Shown piece by piece: positions 22,038 to 29,861 of a stretch of DNA of 31,753 nt. How positions within the stretch are numbered: the first letter of the stretch is position 1; every line of letters begins with the position of its first letter. Under the pieces are notes generated by a model that was not told the DNA's origin, made no database searches, and saw only the letters and a list, made by a program, of their open reading frames with translations. The position numbers and the translations under genes were made by a program. The DNA is taken from positions 1-31,753 of the IMG/VR virus record IMGVR_UViG_3300031787_008915; one strand, given 5' to 3'. The DNA comes from a virus.

Positions 22038-22969
22038 AGCAACCCCTTTTCTTTCTTGTACCATTCTATGGTATTTTTTAATCCAACATCGAATGTAGTT
22101 TTAGATGACCAACCCAATGCTTTTAATTTACTGTTATCCATTTTACGTCTAGGTGTTCCGTTTGGTTTATCTTTGTTCCAAACAACTTTACCTGTAAAGC
22201 CATATTCTTTAGTAAGTTTCTTAACGAGATCTTTAATAGATAGTTCTTCATCGCTGCCAACATTGACAAATTCTGCTTCGTCATAATTTTGCATCAACCA
22301 GAAACAAGCATCTGCTAAATCATCTACGTATAAGAATTCTCTAGTAGGAGTACCATCTCCCCAACATTCTATTTCATTAGTTCCGTCACTTATAGCGTTT
22401 TGCATCTTAGTAATAATACCCGGAATAACATGACCATGCTCAGGAATGAAGTTATCATTCGGGCCATATAAATTTGCAGGCATGCAACTAATTGCGTTGA
22501 ATCCATACTGGCGTCTGTAATATTCGCACATACGTAGACCAGTAATTTTTGCTAGAGCATACCCCTCATTCGTAGGCTCAAGTGGAGCTGTAAGAAGATA
22601 TTCTTCTTTGATAGGTTGAGGGGTAACCTTTGGATAGATACAAGCTGAACCTAAGAATAATAATTTCTTAGCGCCATTGCGATATGCTGCATCTATAACA
22701 TTCGATTGAATTAATAAATTATCGTAGATAAACTCGCCAGGATTTGTCCAGTTCCAATTAATGCCACCAACTTTAGCAGCACATAGAAATACATATTCGG
22801 GGAGTTCGATACTAAAGAAGTTTTTAACTGCACGCTGATCTCGCAAATCTAATTCTGCTTTTGATCTTAAAATTAAATTGGTGTAGCCTTCTTCTTTTAA
22901 TTTTCTAACAATACCAGAACCAACTAATCCGTTGTGTCCTGCTACAAAAATCTTACTATTCTTTTCCAT
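22034..22969 (-). CDS. fcl: GDP-L-fucose synthase (Fcl/WcaG-like epimerase-reductase)
   Basis: A 311-residue extended SDR enzyme. GHNGLVGSGI (11-20) binds NADP(H). Ser108, Cys110, Tyr137, Lys141 and His180 correspond, each shifted by one, to the E. coli Fcl residues Ser107, Cys109, Tyr136, Lys140 and His179, so both the epimerase (Cys/His) and reductase chemistry look intact. LFLGSACIYPK, LEPTNEGYALAKI and PANLYGPNDNF are family hallmarks. It converts GDP-4-keto-6-deoxy-D-mannose to GDP-L-fucose; a close relative, ColC, acts on the 3-deoxy product. The ATG has GAGG upstream. Confidence 0.93.
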   Translation of the reverse strand: MEKNSKIFVAGHNGLVGSGIVRKLKEEGYTNLILRSKAELDLRDQRAVKNFFSIELPEYVFLCAAKVGGINWNWTNPGEFIYDNLLIQSNVIDAAYRNGAKKLLFLGSACIYPKVTPQPIKEEYLLTAPLEPTNEGYALAKITGLRMCEYYRRQYGFNAISCMPANLYGPNDNFIPEHGHVIPGIITKMQNAISDGTNEIECWGDGTPTREFLYVDDLADACFWLMQNYDEAEFVNVGSDEELSIKDLVKKLTKEYGFTGKVVWNKDKPNGTPRRKMDNSKLKALGWSSKTTFDVGLKNTIEWYKKEKGLL

Positions 22970-22976
22970 TTTTACC

Positions 22977-23621
22977 TCATCTTAATGTGAACAAAAAATC
23001 ATGTTCTGATAATTGTTCTGCTAATGTATGAGTATTTCCTACACGAGCAATTATATCTTTAATATCTTCATGCCATTCTATAAGCAATATTTTTGGCAAA
23101 TATTTGTCTATAGAAAATCCATCCAACACCTCTAGTTCATATCCTTCTACATCTAATGAGAAAAAGTCTACATTATCTACATTACATTCTTCTAGAATAG
23201 AATCCAACGTTCGACAGTTCACAGTGAATTCATATTTAATTTCTTCTTCATCTAAAGCACAAGCTTTAGCAACCCATTTATCACTTTTCCAAATAGAAGA
23301 ATCTTTTGTTGCGGACATTAATCCCGGATCATCTGAGAAAACCCTACGATGAACCATAGTTATTTCTGTATTAGGATTGGATTCACTCACCAAAGCATTA
23401 TTGAACACTTTAGATTTTGGTCTATTGCCAACACAAACTTCAAATGCTTCCTGATTAGGTTCTATAAGAATGCCTGTCCAATTTTTATATTTTTCGAGGT
23501 ACCAGGTGTTGCTTTGCGTATATCCATCAGCTCCACCAACCTCAATAAAAAATCCGGAATTATAATTTAAATACTTTTCCGTAACTATTCTGTTTATGTC
23601 TTTGTATGAAGGAGGAAACAT
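22977..23621 (-). CDS. FkbM-family methyltransferase
   Basis: SAM-dependent methyltransferase of 214 residues from the ATG at 23621; a TTG at 23630 would add three residues. Motif I is FFIEVGGADGYTQSNTWYLE, a later acidic motif is ILIEPNQEA, and DFFSLDVEGYELEVLDGF is the FkbM hallmark. FkbM enzymes O-methylate sugars or glycolipid groups, and they are common in glycan clusters; here the likely substrate is a sugar hydroxyl made by the cluster. The start overlaps the GMD stop region (TAATATG), and the ribosome binding site is weak. Confidence 0.85.
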   Translation of the reverse strand: MFPPSYKDINRIVTEKYLNYNSGFFIEVGGADGYTQSNTWYLEKYKNWTGILIEPNQEAFEVCVGNRPKSKVFNNALVSESNPNTEITMVHRRVFSDDPGLMSATKDSSIWKSDKWVAKACALDEEEIKYEFTVNCRTLDSILEECNVDNVDFFSLDVEGYELEVLDGFSIDKYLPKILLIEWHEDIKDIIARVGNTHTLAEQLSEHDFLFTLR

Positions 23622-23622
23622 A

Positions 23623-24636
23623 TTACTCAAAATTCATACACATATCTTCAACTAAATCGTCGAAAGAATGTTTAGGTTGCCAACCGAGCACACTCCTAGC
23701 CTTTGAAGAATCTCCTAACAATGTTTGAACTTCTGCTGGACGGAAATACTTAGGATCAACTCTAACAACAACTCGGTTTGTATTTTCATCAATACCAACT
23801 TCATCTAAGCCTTCGCCTTCCCAACGAATTTTCAATGCGAAGTATGGAGCACAATGTTCAACGAACTGTTTAACAGTATATTGTTCGCCGGTGGAAATAA
23901 CAAAATCGTCAGGTGTATCTTGTTGTAGCATCAACCACATTGCTTCAACATAGTCTTTGGCATGTCCCCAATCTCGCAAAGCTGTTAAATTTCCTAATGT
24001 CAAACATTCTTGGCGACCAGAACTAACTGCTTCTAAACCATTAACAATTTTCTTAGTTACAAAATTGAAGCCTCGACGAGGAGATTCATGATTAAACAAG
24101 ATGCCAGAACACGCAAACATACCATAGGATTCGCGATAGTTCTTAACAATCCAATAAGCGTAGAGCTTAGCTACACCGTAAGGAGATCTTGGATAAAAGG
24201 GTGTTGTTTCTTTTTGTGGGATTTCCTGAACCAATCCATATAGTTCAGATGTCGATGCTTGATAAATTTTAGTTGTCTTTTCCATTCCCAACAATCTAAC
24301 AGATTCGAGAATTTTAAGAGTGCCTAAACCATCAACCATTGCAGTATATTCCGGAGTTTCAAAAGAAACTTTAACATGACTTTGTGCGGCTAAATTATAA
24401 ATTTCACTTGGATTATACTTCTTTAACACTGTCATAATCGAAAGTGAGTCTGTTACGTCACCGTAGTGAAGATGCAAATTCGGATTTGAGTAGATGTGGT
24501 CGATGCGACCTGTGTTCATAGAAGAGCTACGACGAACGATACCGTGTACCTCGTAACCTTTAGATAAAAGAAGTTCTGCAAGATAAGAACCGTCTTGCCC
24601 AGTGATACCCGTAATAAGGGCAACCTTGTTTGTCAT
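23623..24636 (-). CDS. gmd: GDP-mannose 4,6-dehydratase
   Basis: A 337-residue extended SDR enzyme. Motifs are [18 protein letters not shown] (10-27, NADP binding and GMD signature), [22 protein letters not shown], and the catalytic set STSELYG (Thr129, Glu131) with [10 protein letters not shown] (Tyr153, Lys157). It converts GDP-mannose to GDP-4-keto-6-deoxy-D-mannose, the branch point for GDP-fucose and GDP-colitose. I chose ATG 24636 with AGGAG upstream; an upstream frame extension to 24753 lies inside the previous gene and does not look like protein. The next gene upstream ends one base before it. Confidence 0.95.
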   Translation of the reverse strand: MTNKVALITGITGQDGSYLAELLLSKGYEVHGIVRRSSSMNTGRIDHIYSNPNLHLHYGDVTDSLSIMTVLKKYNPSEIYNLAAQSHVKVSFETPEYTAMVDGLGTLKILESVRLLGMEKTTKIYQASTSELYGLVQEIPQKETTPFYPRSPYGVAKLYAYWIVKNYRESYGMFACSGILFNHESPRRGFNFVTKKIVNGLEAVSSGRQECLTLGNLTALRDWGHAKDYVEAMWLMLQQDTPDDFVISTGEQYTVKQFVEHCAPYFALKIRWEGEGLDEVGIDENTNRVVVRVDPKYFRPAEVQTLLGDSSKARSVLGWQPKHSFDDLVEDMCMNFE

Positions 24637-24637
24637 A

Positions 24638-25465
24638 CTATAGTCTCCTAAATGATATAGTTTCGTTGTAATTAAAAATTTTGTCAATAACTTGGGGATT
24701 CCACTCATTCCCTTTAATATATTTATTACCGTCGATGTCGGCCTTATAGACATTAAGTTGTTCTTTTAACATCATAGGATTTAAACTATTCGGTAAGTAT
24801 AAATTGGAACAATAAAAATTTCGTATATTCTTAGAACAAAATGCCGCGGATATAGCAAATGATCCTGCGCCGCTTGTTGCTAAATTTTTTGCTTGCATTA
24901 ATATAGAATATGTTGTGGAAACATCCAATACATATACCACTGCCTTCATTTCTTTAAATGCCTGTACAATAGGATTGTTTTCATCCTCAGCCAATATAAT
25001 TATTTTATAATCAAATAACTCGCATAACTTTATATAATATGCCATTGGATTTTGTGGGTGAGAAGGAGGCCATTTTGTATATAGGTCTCCGCTTCTAATA
25101 TGAATCACCAATAGTTCATCAGGCAAAGGTGTTTCTACTATTTTGTGGTTAATTTTTAGCTTTGGATAGATGTAGTCTTCACATATATTTTTACGTAGCA
25201 AATTTAATTCAGCTACATCTGTTTTAAAATCTGCATCGGGACCATCAAAGAAATAGAACCAGTTATTAGAGTCTTCTTTTATTTTAAACGTATTCTTGCC
25301 GAACGGTATATCTATTGCCTCGATCATAGGATGATCTGGAGATGTAAAATGTATGCCATGTCTTTTGCAATAGTAAATAGCATTAGATATTTGTTGTATG
25401 TTATTTCCTAGACGACCAAACCATCTAGGTATAAACGTGTCGTGTACTATTTCGTTAGTGTGCAT
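24638..25465 (-). CDS. GT11-like (alpha-1,2-fucosyltransferase-type) glycosyltransferase
   Basis: Residues 14-37 contain [21 protein letters not shown], the G-x-LGN-x-hydrophobic start of GT11 enzymes. Residues 121-127 contain IHIRSGD, the HxRxGD motif I that binds the GDP moiety in GT11 and related O-fucosyltransferases. The C-terminal half is more divergent ([14 protein letters not shown]) but resembles the GT-B second domain. It probably transfers fucose or a related 6-deoxy sugar; O-antigen colitosyltransferases such as WbgN belong to the same family. First gene of the island after a CUUCGG hairpin. Start is ATG at 25465; no strong promoter lies upstream. Confidence 0.75.
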   Translation of the reverse strand: MHTNEIVHDTFIPRWFGRLGNNIQQISNAIYYCKRHGIHFTSPDHPMIEAIDIPFGKNTFKIKEDSNNWFYFFDGPDADFKTDVAELNLLRKNICEDYIYPKLKINHKIVETPLPDELLVIHIRSGDLYTKWPPSHPQNPMAYYIKLCELFDYKIIILAEDENNPIVQAFKEMKAVVYVLDVSTTYSILMQAKNLATSGAGSFAISAAFCSKNIRNFYCSNLYLPNSLNPMMLKEQLNVYKADIDGNKYIKGNEWNPQVIDKIFNYNETISFRRL

Positions 25466-25478
25466 AAAGAAAGGTGTA

Positions 25479-25494
25479 GGGCACCGAAGTGCCC
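25479..25494 (-). other. CUUCGG tetraloop hairpin between the CobS-like gene and the glycan island
   Basis: On the minus strand GGGCAC-TTCG-GTGCCC forms a 6-bp stem with the cUUCGg loop. The following bases are C/T-rich (TACACCTTTCTTT) without a clean T run. It could be a weak terminator, a pause or an mRNA 3'-end stabiliser after the CobS-like gene. Confidence 0.8.
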
Positions 25495-25512
25495 TTGTTA
25501 AATTAAACTAAA

Positions 25513-26682
25513 TTAGAATGGAATTTCGTCATCTTCAATTAATGGACTAACTGGAGACACAACTTCTTCTGGTTCTACAGGTGCATTCATTTTAGTATAC
25601 AAATCCATAAACGCATTCTTTGTATCGTCGTCGAAACGATTGATACAATAACCAATTGCTTCTACTCGGTTATCGAAAATAGAATATGCCTGGACAATGT
25701 TAACCAAACGACGTGTACTGATAATCTCGTCTACGCCACCTTCTTTAAAAGTCTTGCGAATAATATCCGCCCATGCAATCAACTTTTCTGCAAATTCAGT
25801 ATCGACTTTGCCATAAAATTCCATCTTATTAGCAACAATCTTTTTCTCTACAGTTGTGCTTGGATATTCTTGTTCAACTGTGATAGGGAATCGTTCTAGG
25901 AAAGCCTCATCTAAAATTTGTGCTGCAATAAAGCGACCGTCTTCTGTACCTCGACCTTTAGTGTTAGCAGTTGCAATAACATTAAAGCCTGCTGCTGGTC
26001 GAATGACTTCGCCTGTCTTTTTATTGAAATATGCTTTGCCTTCAAGTACGCTTTGTAGACACATCAATTTATTTGATCCACGATCAATCTCGTCAATCAA
26101 TAAAATAGCACCACGGCGCATAGCTGATAGAACAGGACCTTCACGATAAATCACATTACCATCTTGTAGTGTGTTACCACCAATCAAATCTTCTTCATCT
26201 GTTTCCACGCTAATATTGACACGAATACATTCGCGCTTCAATTTAGCTGCAACTTGTTCTACCATAGTAGTTTTGCCATTACCTGAAAGACCAGTAATAA
26301 AGACTGGATAGAATGACTTATGCTTAATGATCTGTTCCAATTGCTTGAAGAAGCCAAAAGGAACATAGGTGTTATCTTTTTCAGGAACAATGTTGTCAAT
26401 ATCAACAGTCATTCGTTTAGGTTTCAAAGGAATTACCTGAGCTTGGAGGGCGGGGGCCATTTCTTCAGTTGACATTTCTACACTTTCAGTATTAAAGGAT
26501 TGCAAATTATAAAACTTACCGTCTTTGATATCACGTCGAGAGATTAAAAAATGAGGATTAGGCAATCCATTTTTCTCACAATAACTAATGATGTTTTCTT
26601 TTGTTGCTTGATTACCAAAATTGGTCATCAACTTAAGAACCAATTCGTTACGTTGCTGTTCAGAGTAATGCGATTTAGACAT
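25513..26682 (-). CDS. CobS/MoxR-like AAA+ ATPase
   Basis: A 389-residue protein. An N-terminal helical domain (~1-90) is followed by the AAA+ core: Walker A GLSGNGKT (131-138), DEEDLIGGN, Walker B LLIDEID (194-200), sensor ATAN (237-240), and LDEAFLERFPI. This is the layout of CobS and MoxR ATPases, which remodel a partner containing a VWA domain; the partner gene lies immediately upstream. CobS-like genes are common in marine T4-like phages, but with no CobN seen here, cobaltochelation is not supported. Start taken as ATG 26682 with AGGAA upstream; a TTG at 26700 would add six residues. Confidence 0.9.
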   Translation of the reverse strand: MSKSHYSEQQRNELVLKLMTNFGNQATKENIISYCEKNGLPNPHFLISRRDIKDGKFYNLQSFNTESVEMSTEEMAPALQAQVIPLKPKRMTVDIDNIVPEKDNTYVPFGFFKQLEQIIKHKSFYPVFITGLSGNGKTTMVEQVAAKLKRECIRVNISVETDEEDLIGGNTLQDGNVIYREGPVLSAMRRGAILLIDEIDRGSNKLMCLQSVLEGKAYFNKKTGEVIRPAAGFNVIATANTKGRGTEDGRFIAAQILDEAFLERFPITVEQEYPSTTVEKKIVANKMEFYGKVDTEFAEKLIAWADIIRKTFKEGGVDEIISTRRLVNIVQAYSIFDNRVEAIGYCINRFDDDTKNAFMDLYTKMNAPVEPEEVVSPVSPLIEDDEIPF

Positions 26683-26712
26683 AATAAAGTTCCTGTTCAA
26701 AATTCATAATTA

Positions 26713-26741
26713 ATTATAACACCTTTTTCGATTCCTGTCAA
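26713..26741 (-). promoter_or_regulatory. Sigma70-type promoter of the CobS-like gene
   Basis: Minus strand: -35 TTGACA (26741-26736), 17-bp spacer, -10 TATAAT (26718-26713). It is a full consensus match. Its -35 overlaps the 3' end of the VWA-protein gene. It could also feed the glycan island if the hairpin at 25479-25494 is read through. Confidence 0.9.
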
Positions 26742-28921
26742 GCAATTTTTGTAACAAATCTACTCAAAAGAACTCGGTTTACACCCTTGCTCTTTTGCAT
26801 TTGCATAAATGCTTTTTTGATTGCATTTTTGCCTGAATCTTTTTCAAGGACCAATTCATCATCCTTTGCGTCTAGATCGGCTTCGCCCGGAATAAAATAA
26901 AAGTCATCATACCCAACATCATTAATCATAAAGAATTTATCTTTGCGAAACGATTTATATCGTTCATCAAAATTCATAACAGGCTTGCCTGTCTGATCAA
27001 TTGTATTCATAATTATTCGTCTTGGATTGTAGGATGGTACAATAAAGAAACCAATTACATTGACTCCTGTTGTAGCTTTCAATAGCTCAAGTAATGCTAT
27101 AGTTATGGAAGCCCTAGGCAAAGCTTTACCTTCTGCCATTGTTTTTGTGTCTCGAACAATAATATTGATATCGCTAAATCTAGTACGAGGAATTCTACTA
27201 ATTTTGTCGTCTTTGGAATAGAGATCATATGTATCATTACCTTCGCCGTCGGTCAGAAAAACAGTATTGACAATATCAAGTCTATATTGTTTCTTGAAGA
27301 TTTTAACAATTTCCATGCTAGAAACAACTGCTTCATTCAACGGGGTACCGTTCAAAGATTCACAATTCTCATCAAGTTTGATATTATATGGAACACTGTC
27401 ATTGGTCATATGTCTATTTCTATAAGAACGGCGACCAAACAATTCTCCAACTAACAACCAATATTTTGCTGCATCTTTAAATTCAATACTAGACATTTCG
27501 CTAGACAAATATTCTCTGAGTCTAAAATGCTTATTCACATTTAAATTAAGCTCACCGGGGTTGTTGGAAAACTTCAAGTATTTGTCTACAGCATTAGGTA
27601 TGTAACCGTTGACATCTTGTGCTTTATATTTGCTGTCATATCCTAACTCTTTAGAAATATTCTCATCACCAGAATTAAGATCAGTGAATGCATATACTCG
27701 GAATGGAATATTTACTTTTCTGCAGAAAGTGGCAAGAATCAATGTCTGTTCAATTGTTGCTCGAATGTTATCATACATTGAACCTGAATAGTCAATGAAC
27801 ATAACTAGACCATGAGATTTGCCTTGCGGAACAACCGAAATACGTTTGAACAGGTCATCATTAATCTTATACTGATGAACTTTCTTCATATCCAATTCAC
27901 CTGTCTTTGAAACTGATGCCCGGGCAAATTGCCTTGCGTTGCGTTTCATTTCAAATTCTTTGATTAGATAGCCAATATATTTTTTGTTCGTTTCATTGAA
28001 TTTAGTAAAGAGTTTTGTCTTAGCCGATTCAATACTAGCTTCAAACTTTTGAGTGTCGGGGATTTCATTATAGTAATCATAGTGAAGTACAAACGGATTA
28101 AATTCTTTAATTCGTTTATGAGAAACAATAATGTTTTCTAATTTAGCAGTAGGGCAATTAGCGTAGTAGTATGGCTTGATCGAAGCATCGACTAAGCTTT
28201 TTTCTTTCTGACGAAAAGCTTTATCTGTTTTAGATTCAGGATCTAAATTATCAGGATCATCCTCATAATAATCTTCGCTTTCCTCACTATCGCCATATTC
28301 GCCTTCCTCACTATCGCCATCTTCGCCTCTATTAAATTTGTTTTCTAATTCTTCACGAAGTTCTTTTTTGCCATTTTCATATAGCTCATTGACAATAGCA
28401 ACAACTTCATCCCAAGTTTTAATCTTGTCTAGACGATTTATGTATACTTGTTCCGAGTCATCGAAGTAGAGATTTAAGTATGAACCAATCTTGTAGTGCA
28501 GATTGATTCTATCAATCAATGGCAAATCATTTAAATCTATATGGGTTTCGTTGACACCGAAGAAGTCGTTATCCATCAATTCGGAATAGCCTTTTCGGAA
28601 GCTTGTTTTAAGACCAGGGAATTTTTCTTGAATCGCTCGTTCAATACGAACATCTTCAATGACATTCAAATATGTCTTATAGCCTTTTTTGGTTTTGTCT
28701 TTGAGGTTATCATGCCAGCCTTCATTAGGTGTATATAAAGCATGACCTGTTTCATGACCTAGCAGAAGGTCATATAGTTCTGGCGACATCTGCTTCCAAA
28801 TAGGAAGTGCCATAACTCGATTCTTAGTATCGAAATAAGCAGTCGAGATTTTTTTGTGCTCGACTGTGATGTTTTCTGTAGCAAGTAACTTTGCTAGAAT
28901 TGACTTTGACTGTGCTAACAT
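26738..28921 (-). CDS. CobT-like VWA protein with N-terminal HExxH metallopeptidase motif (727 aa)
   Basis: N-terminal motif HETGHALYTPNEGWH with HETGH at 56-60, and LNVIEDVRIERA about 30 residues later, whose Glu may be the third zinc ligand. A very acidic region (~199-230) resembles the acidic linker of CobT. The C-terminal half carries a VWA domain: MIDAS motif DYSGS (377-381) in GLVMFIDYSGSMYDN, and later VFLTDGEGND. The pair with the AAA+ gene downstream is the MoxR/VWA or CobS/CobT arrangement. The HExxH segment in front suggests an ATPase-controlled peptidase or a chaperone-like machine, not chelatase. It has its own sigma70-type promoter and an AAGGAG ribosome binding site. Confidence 0.86.
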   Translation of the reverse strand: MLAQSKSILAKLLATENITVEHKKISTAYFDTKNRVMALPIWKQMSPELYDLLLGHETGHALYTPNEGWHDNLKDKTKKGYKTYLNVIEDVRIERAIQEKFPGLKTSFRKGYSELMDNDFFGVNETHIDLNDLPLIDRINLHYKIGSYLNLYFDDSEQVYINRLDKIKTWDEVVAIVNELYENGKKELREELENKFNRGEDGDSEEGEYGDSEESEDYYEDDPDNLDPESKTDKAFRQKEKSLVDASIKPYYYANCPTAKLENIIVSHKRIKEFNPFVLHYDYYNEIPDTQKFEASIESAKTKLFTKFNETNKKYIGYLIKEFEMKRNARQFARASVSKTGELDMKKVHQYKINDDLFKRISVVPQGKSHGLVMFIDYSGSMYDNIRATIEQTLILATFCRKVNIPFRVYAFTDLNSGDENISKELGYDSKYKAQDVNGYIPNAVDKYLKFSNNPGELNLNVNKHFRLREYLSSEMSSIEFKDAAKYWLLVGELFGRRSYRNRHMTNDSVPYNIKLDENCESLNGTPLNEAVVSSMEIVKIFKKQYRLDIVNTVFLTDGEGNDTYDLYSKDDKISRIPRTRFSDINIIVRDTKTMAEGKALPRASITIALLELLKATTGVNVIGFFIVPSYNPRRIIMNTIDQTGKPVMNFDERYKSFRKDKFFMINDVGYDDFYFIPGEADLDAKDDELVLEKDSGKNAIKKAFMQMQKSKGVNRVLLSRFVTKIA
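28280..28320 (-). repeat. 24-bp-period duplication in the acidic linker of the VWA protein
   Basis: A 17-bp block is repeated exactly at 28280-28296 and 28304-28320. It encodes GDSEE-type residues twice in the acidic linker. This resembles replication slippage in low-complexity coding sequence. Confidence 0.85.
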
Positions 28922-28944
28922 CTAGATCTCCTTCGGTTTTCATT

Positions 28945-28973
28945 ATTATAACACCTTTAGGATCAGAAGTCAA
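28945..28973 (-). promoter_or_regulatory. Sigma70-type promoter of the VWA-protein gene
   Basis: Minus strand: -35 TTGACT (28973-28968), 17-bp spacer, -10 TATAAT (28950-28945), in a 67-bp gap between two genes. Confidence 0.9.
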
Positions 28974-28988
28974 GCCCCCGGAAAGCCA

Positions 28989-29264
28989 CTAGCTACGGGT
29001 AATTGCCAAAATCTTTTCTATTTGTTTCTCAATCAAAGGGACTCTATTTGGCCAGTGTATGTAATCCTTCTCGGGATTCTTCATCAAATTAACCAAAAGA
29101 GGCAAAATCAATTTTTCTACAGATGCCAATTTTTGTTTGATTTCTGTATCAGCACCAGCTTTAACCTCAGTGATAACAGGATCCAATACATCACTTTCAT
29201 GTACTGCAGTAAACCCAAAGTCATCATTGAGATCTAAATACTCTAATGGTATTTTTGTTGCCAT
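28989..29264 (-). CDS. Conserved small phage protein (91 aa)
   Basis: Unnamed protein whose segments PLEYLDLNDDFGFTAVHE and LLVNLMKNPEKDYIHWPNR look like a conserved protein of T4-like aquatic phages, by recollection only. Predicted mostly helical in the second half. No catalytic motif. It sits directly after the oxygenase gene with a GGAAA ribosome binding site. Function unknown. Confidence 0.72.
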   Translation of the reverse strand: MATKIPLEYLDLNDDFGFTAVHESDVLDPVITEVKAGADTEIKQKLASVEKLILPLLVNLMKNPEKDYIHWPNRVPLIEKQIEKILAITRS

Positions 29265-29265
29265 T

Positions 29266-29859
29266 TTATTTCCAGCGTGGTCCGTGTATCCAACCTACCA
29301 AGGCCTTGCGTGTACCTTTAGTAATAGGTTTAACTTCGTGCAACGTATATGATGGGAAGAATGTAATCGCGCCTTTGTCTTTAGAAATTGGGAAAGGTTC
29401 TTGAGATGTAATTAGCATTGTTTCTCCACCTTCATATTCCGACGGATCTGTAAGTTGCATAGTAAAACTTAATTTTCTTGGATATTGTCCCGGACCTTGA
29501 AAATGATGATCGACGTGTTTATCATAGAAATCACCTTCATGGTATACTGAGTATTGTAAATTCTCAATATGATTTAGATCAAACCCAAACCATTGTGTGT
29601 TTGCCTGTAGAATAAGGTCTGTTAATTTTCTAAACAACCAAGCATTTTCTGCAGTTGTAGGAATCCAACCTATTTCTGTTTTTCTAATTTTTTCGTTAGG
29701 ACCACCTGCTTCGGTTAAGGTTCCTCCGACTTGGGCGGGACCTGTTTCTAAAGCGTCGCCCAGTTCGACGATACTATCTATCATATCATCGTCAAACACC
29801 CCGGTATAATAACAATATGCATTAACTTGATGTGTTTGTAATTGCCATTCATTTGCCAT
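29266..29859 (-). CDS. 2-oxoglutarate/Fe(II)-dependent oxygenase (prolyl-4-hydroxylase type)
   Basis: A 197-residue double-stranded beta-helix enzyme. Fe(II) is bound by His115 and Asp117 in YDKHVDHHF and His174 in LHEVKPITKG; Arg184 in GTRKALVGWIHGP binds 2-oxoglutarate. The spacing matches P4H/PKHD-type hydroxylases, and such genes are frequent in marine T4-like phages. The substrate is unknown; a protein side chain or a nucleic-acid base are both possible. The gene stands between gp46 and the small 91-residue gene, with no separate promoter seen. Confidence 0.92.
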   Translation of the reverse strand: MANEWQLQTHQVNAYCYYTGVFDDDMIDSIVELGDALETGPAQVGGTLTEAGGPNEKIRKTEIGWIPTTAENAWLFRKLTDLILQANTQWFGFDLNHIENLQYSVYHEGDFYDKHVDHHFQGPGQYPRKLSFTMQLTDPSEYEGGETMLITSQEPFPISKDKGAITFFPSYTLHEVKPITKGTRKALVGWIHGPRWK

Positions 29860-29861
29860 AA

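Noticed and set aside
22038-22064. Upstream start for the DegT-like protein
   Set aside because: The ATG at 22037 has AAGGGG and an ATGA overlap; the earlier ATG has no ribosome binding site.
24637-24753. 39-residue N-terminal extension of GDP-mannose dehydratase
   Set aside because: It overlaps the previous gene, and the GMD family start with AGGAG lies at 24636.
25513-28921. Cobalamin biosynthesis (cobaltochelatase) genes
   Set aside because: No CobN or other corrin enzyme is present, and the VWA partner has an HExxH domain; names CobS/CobT describe similarity only.
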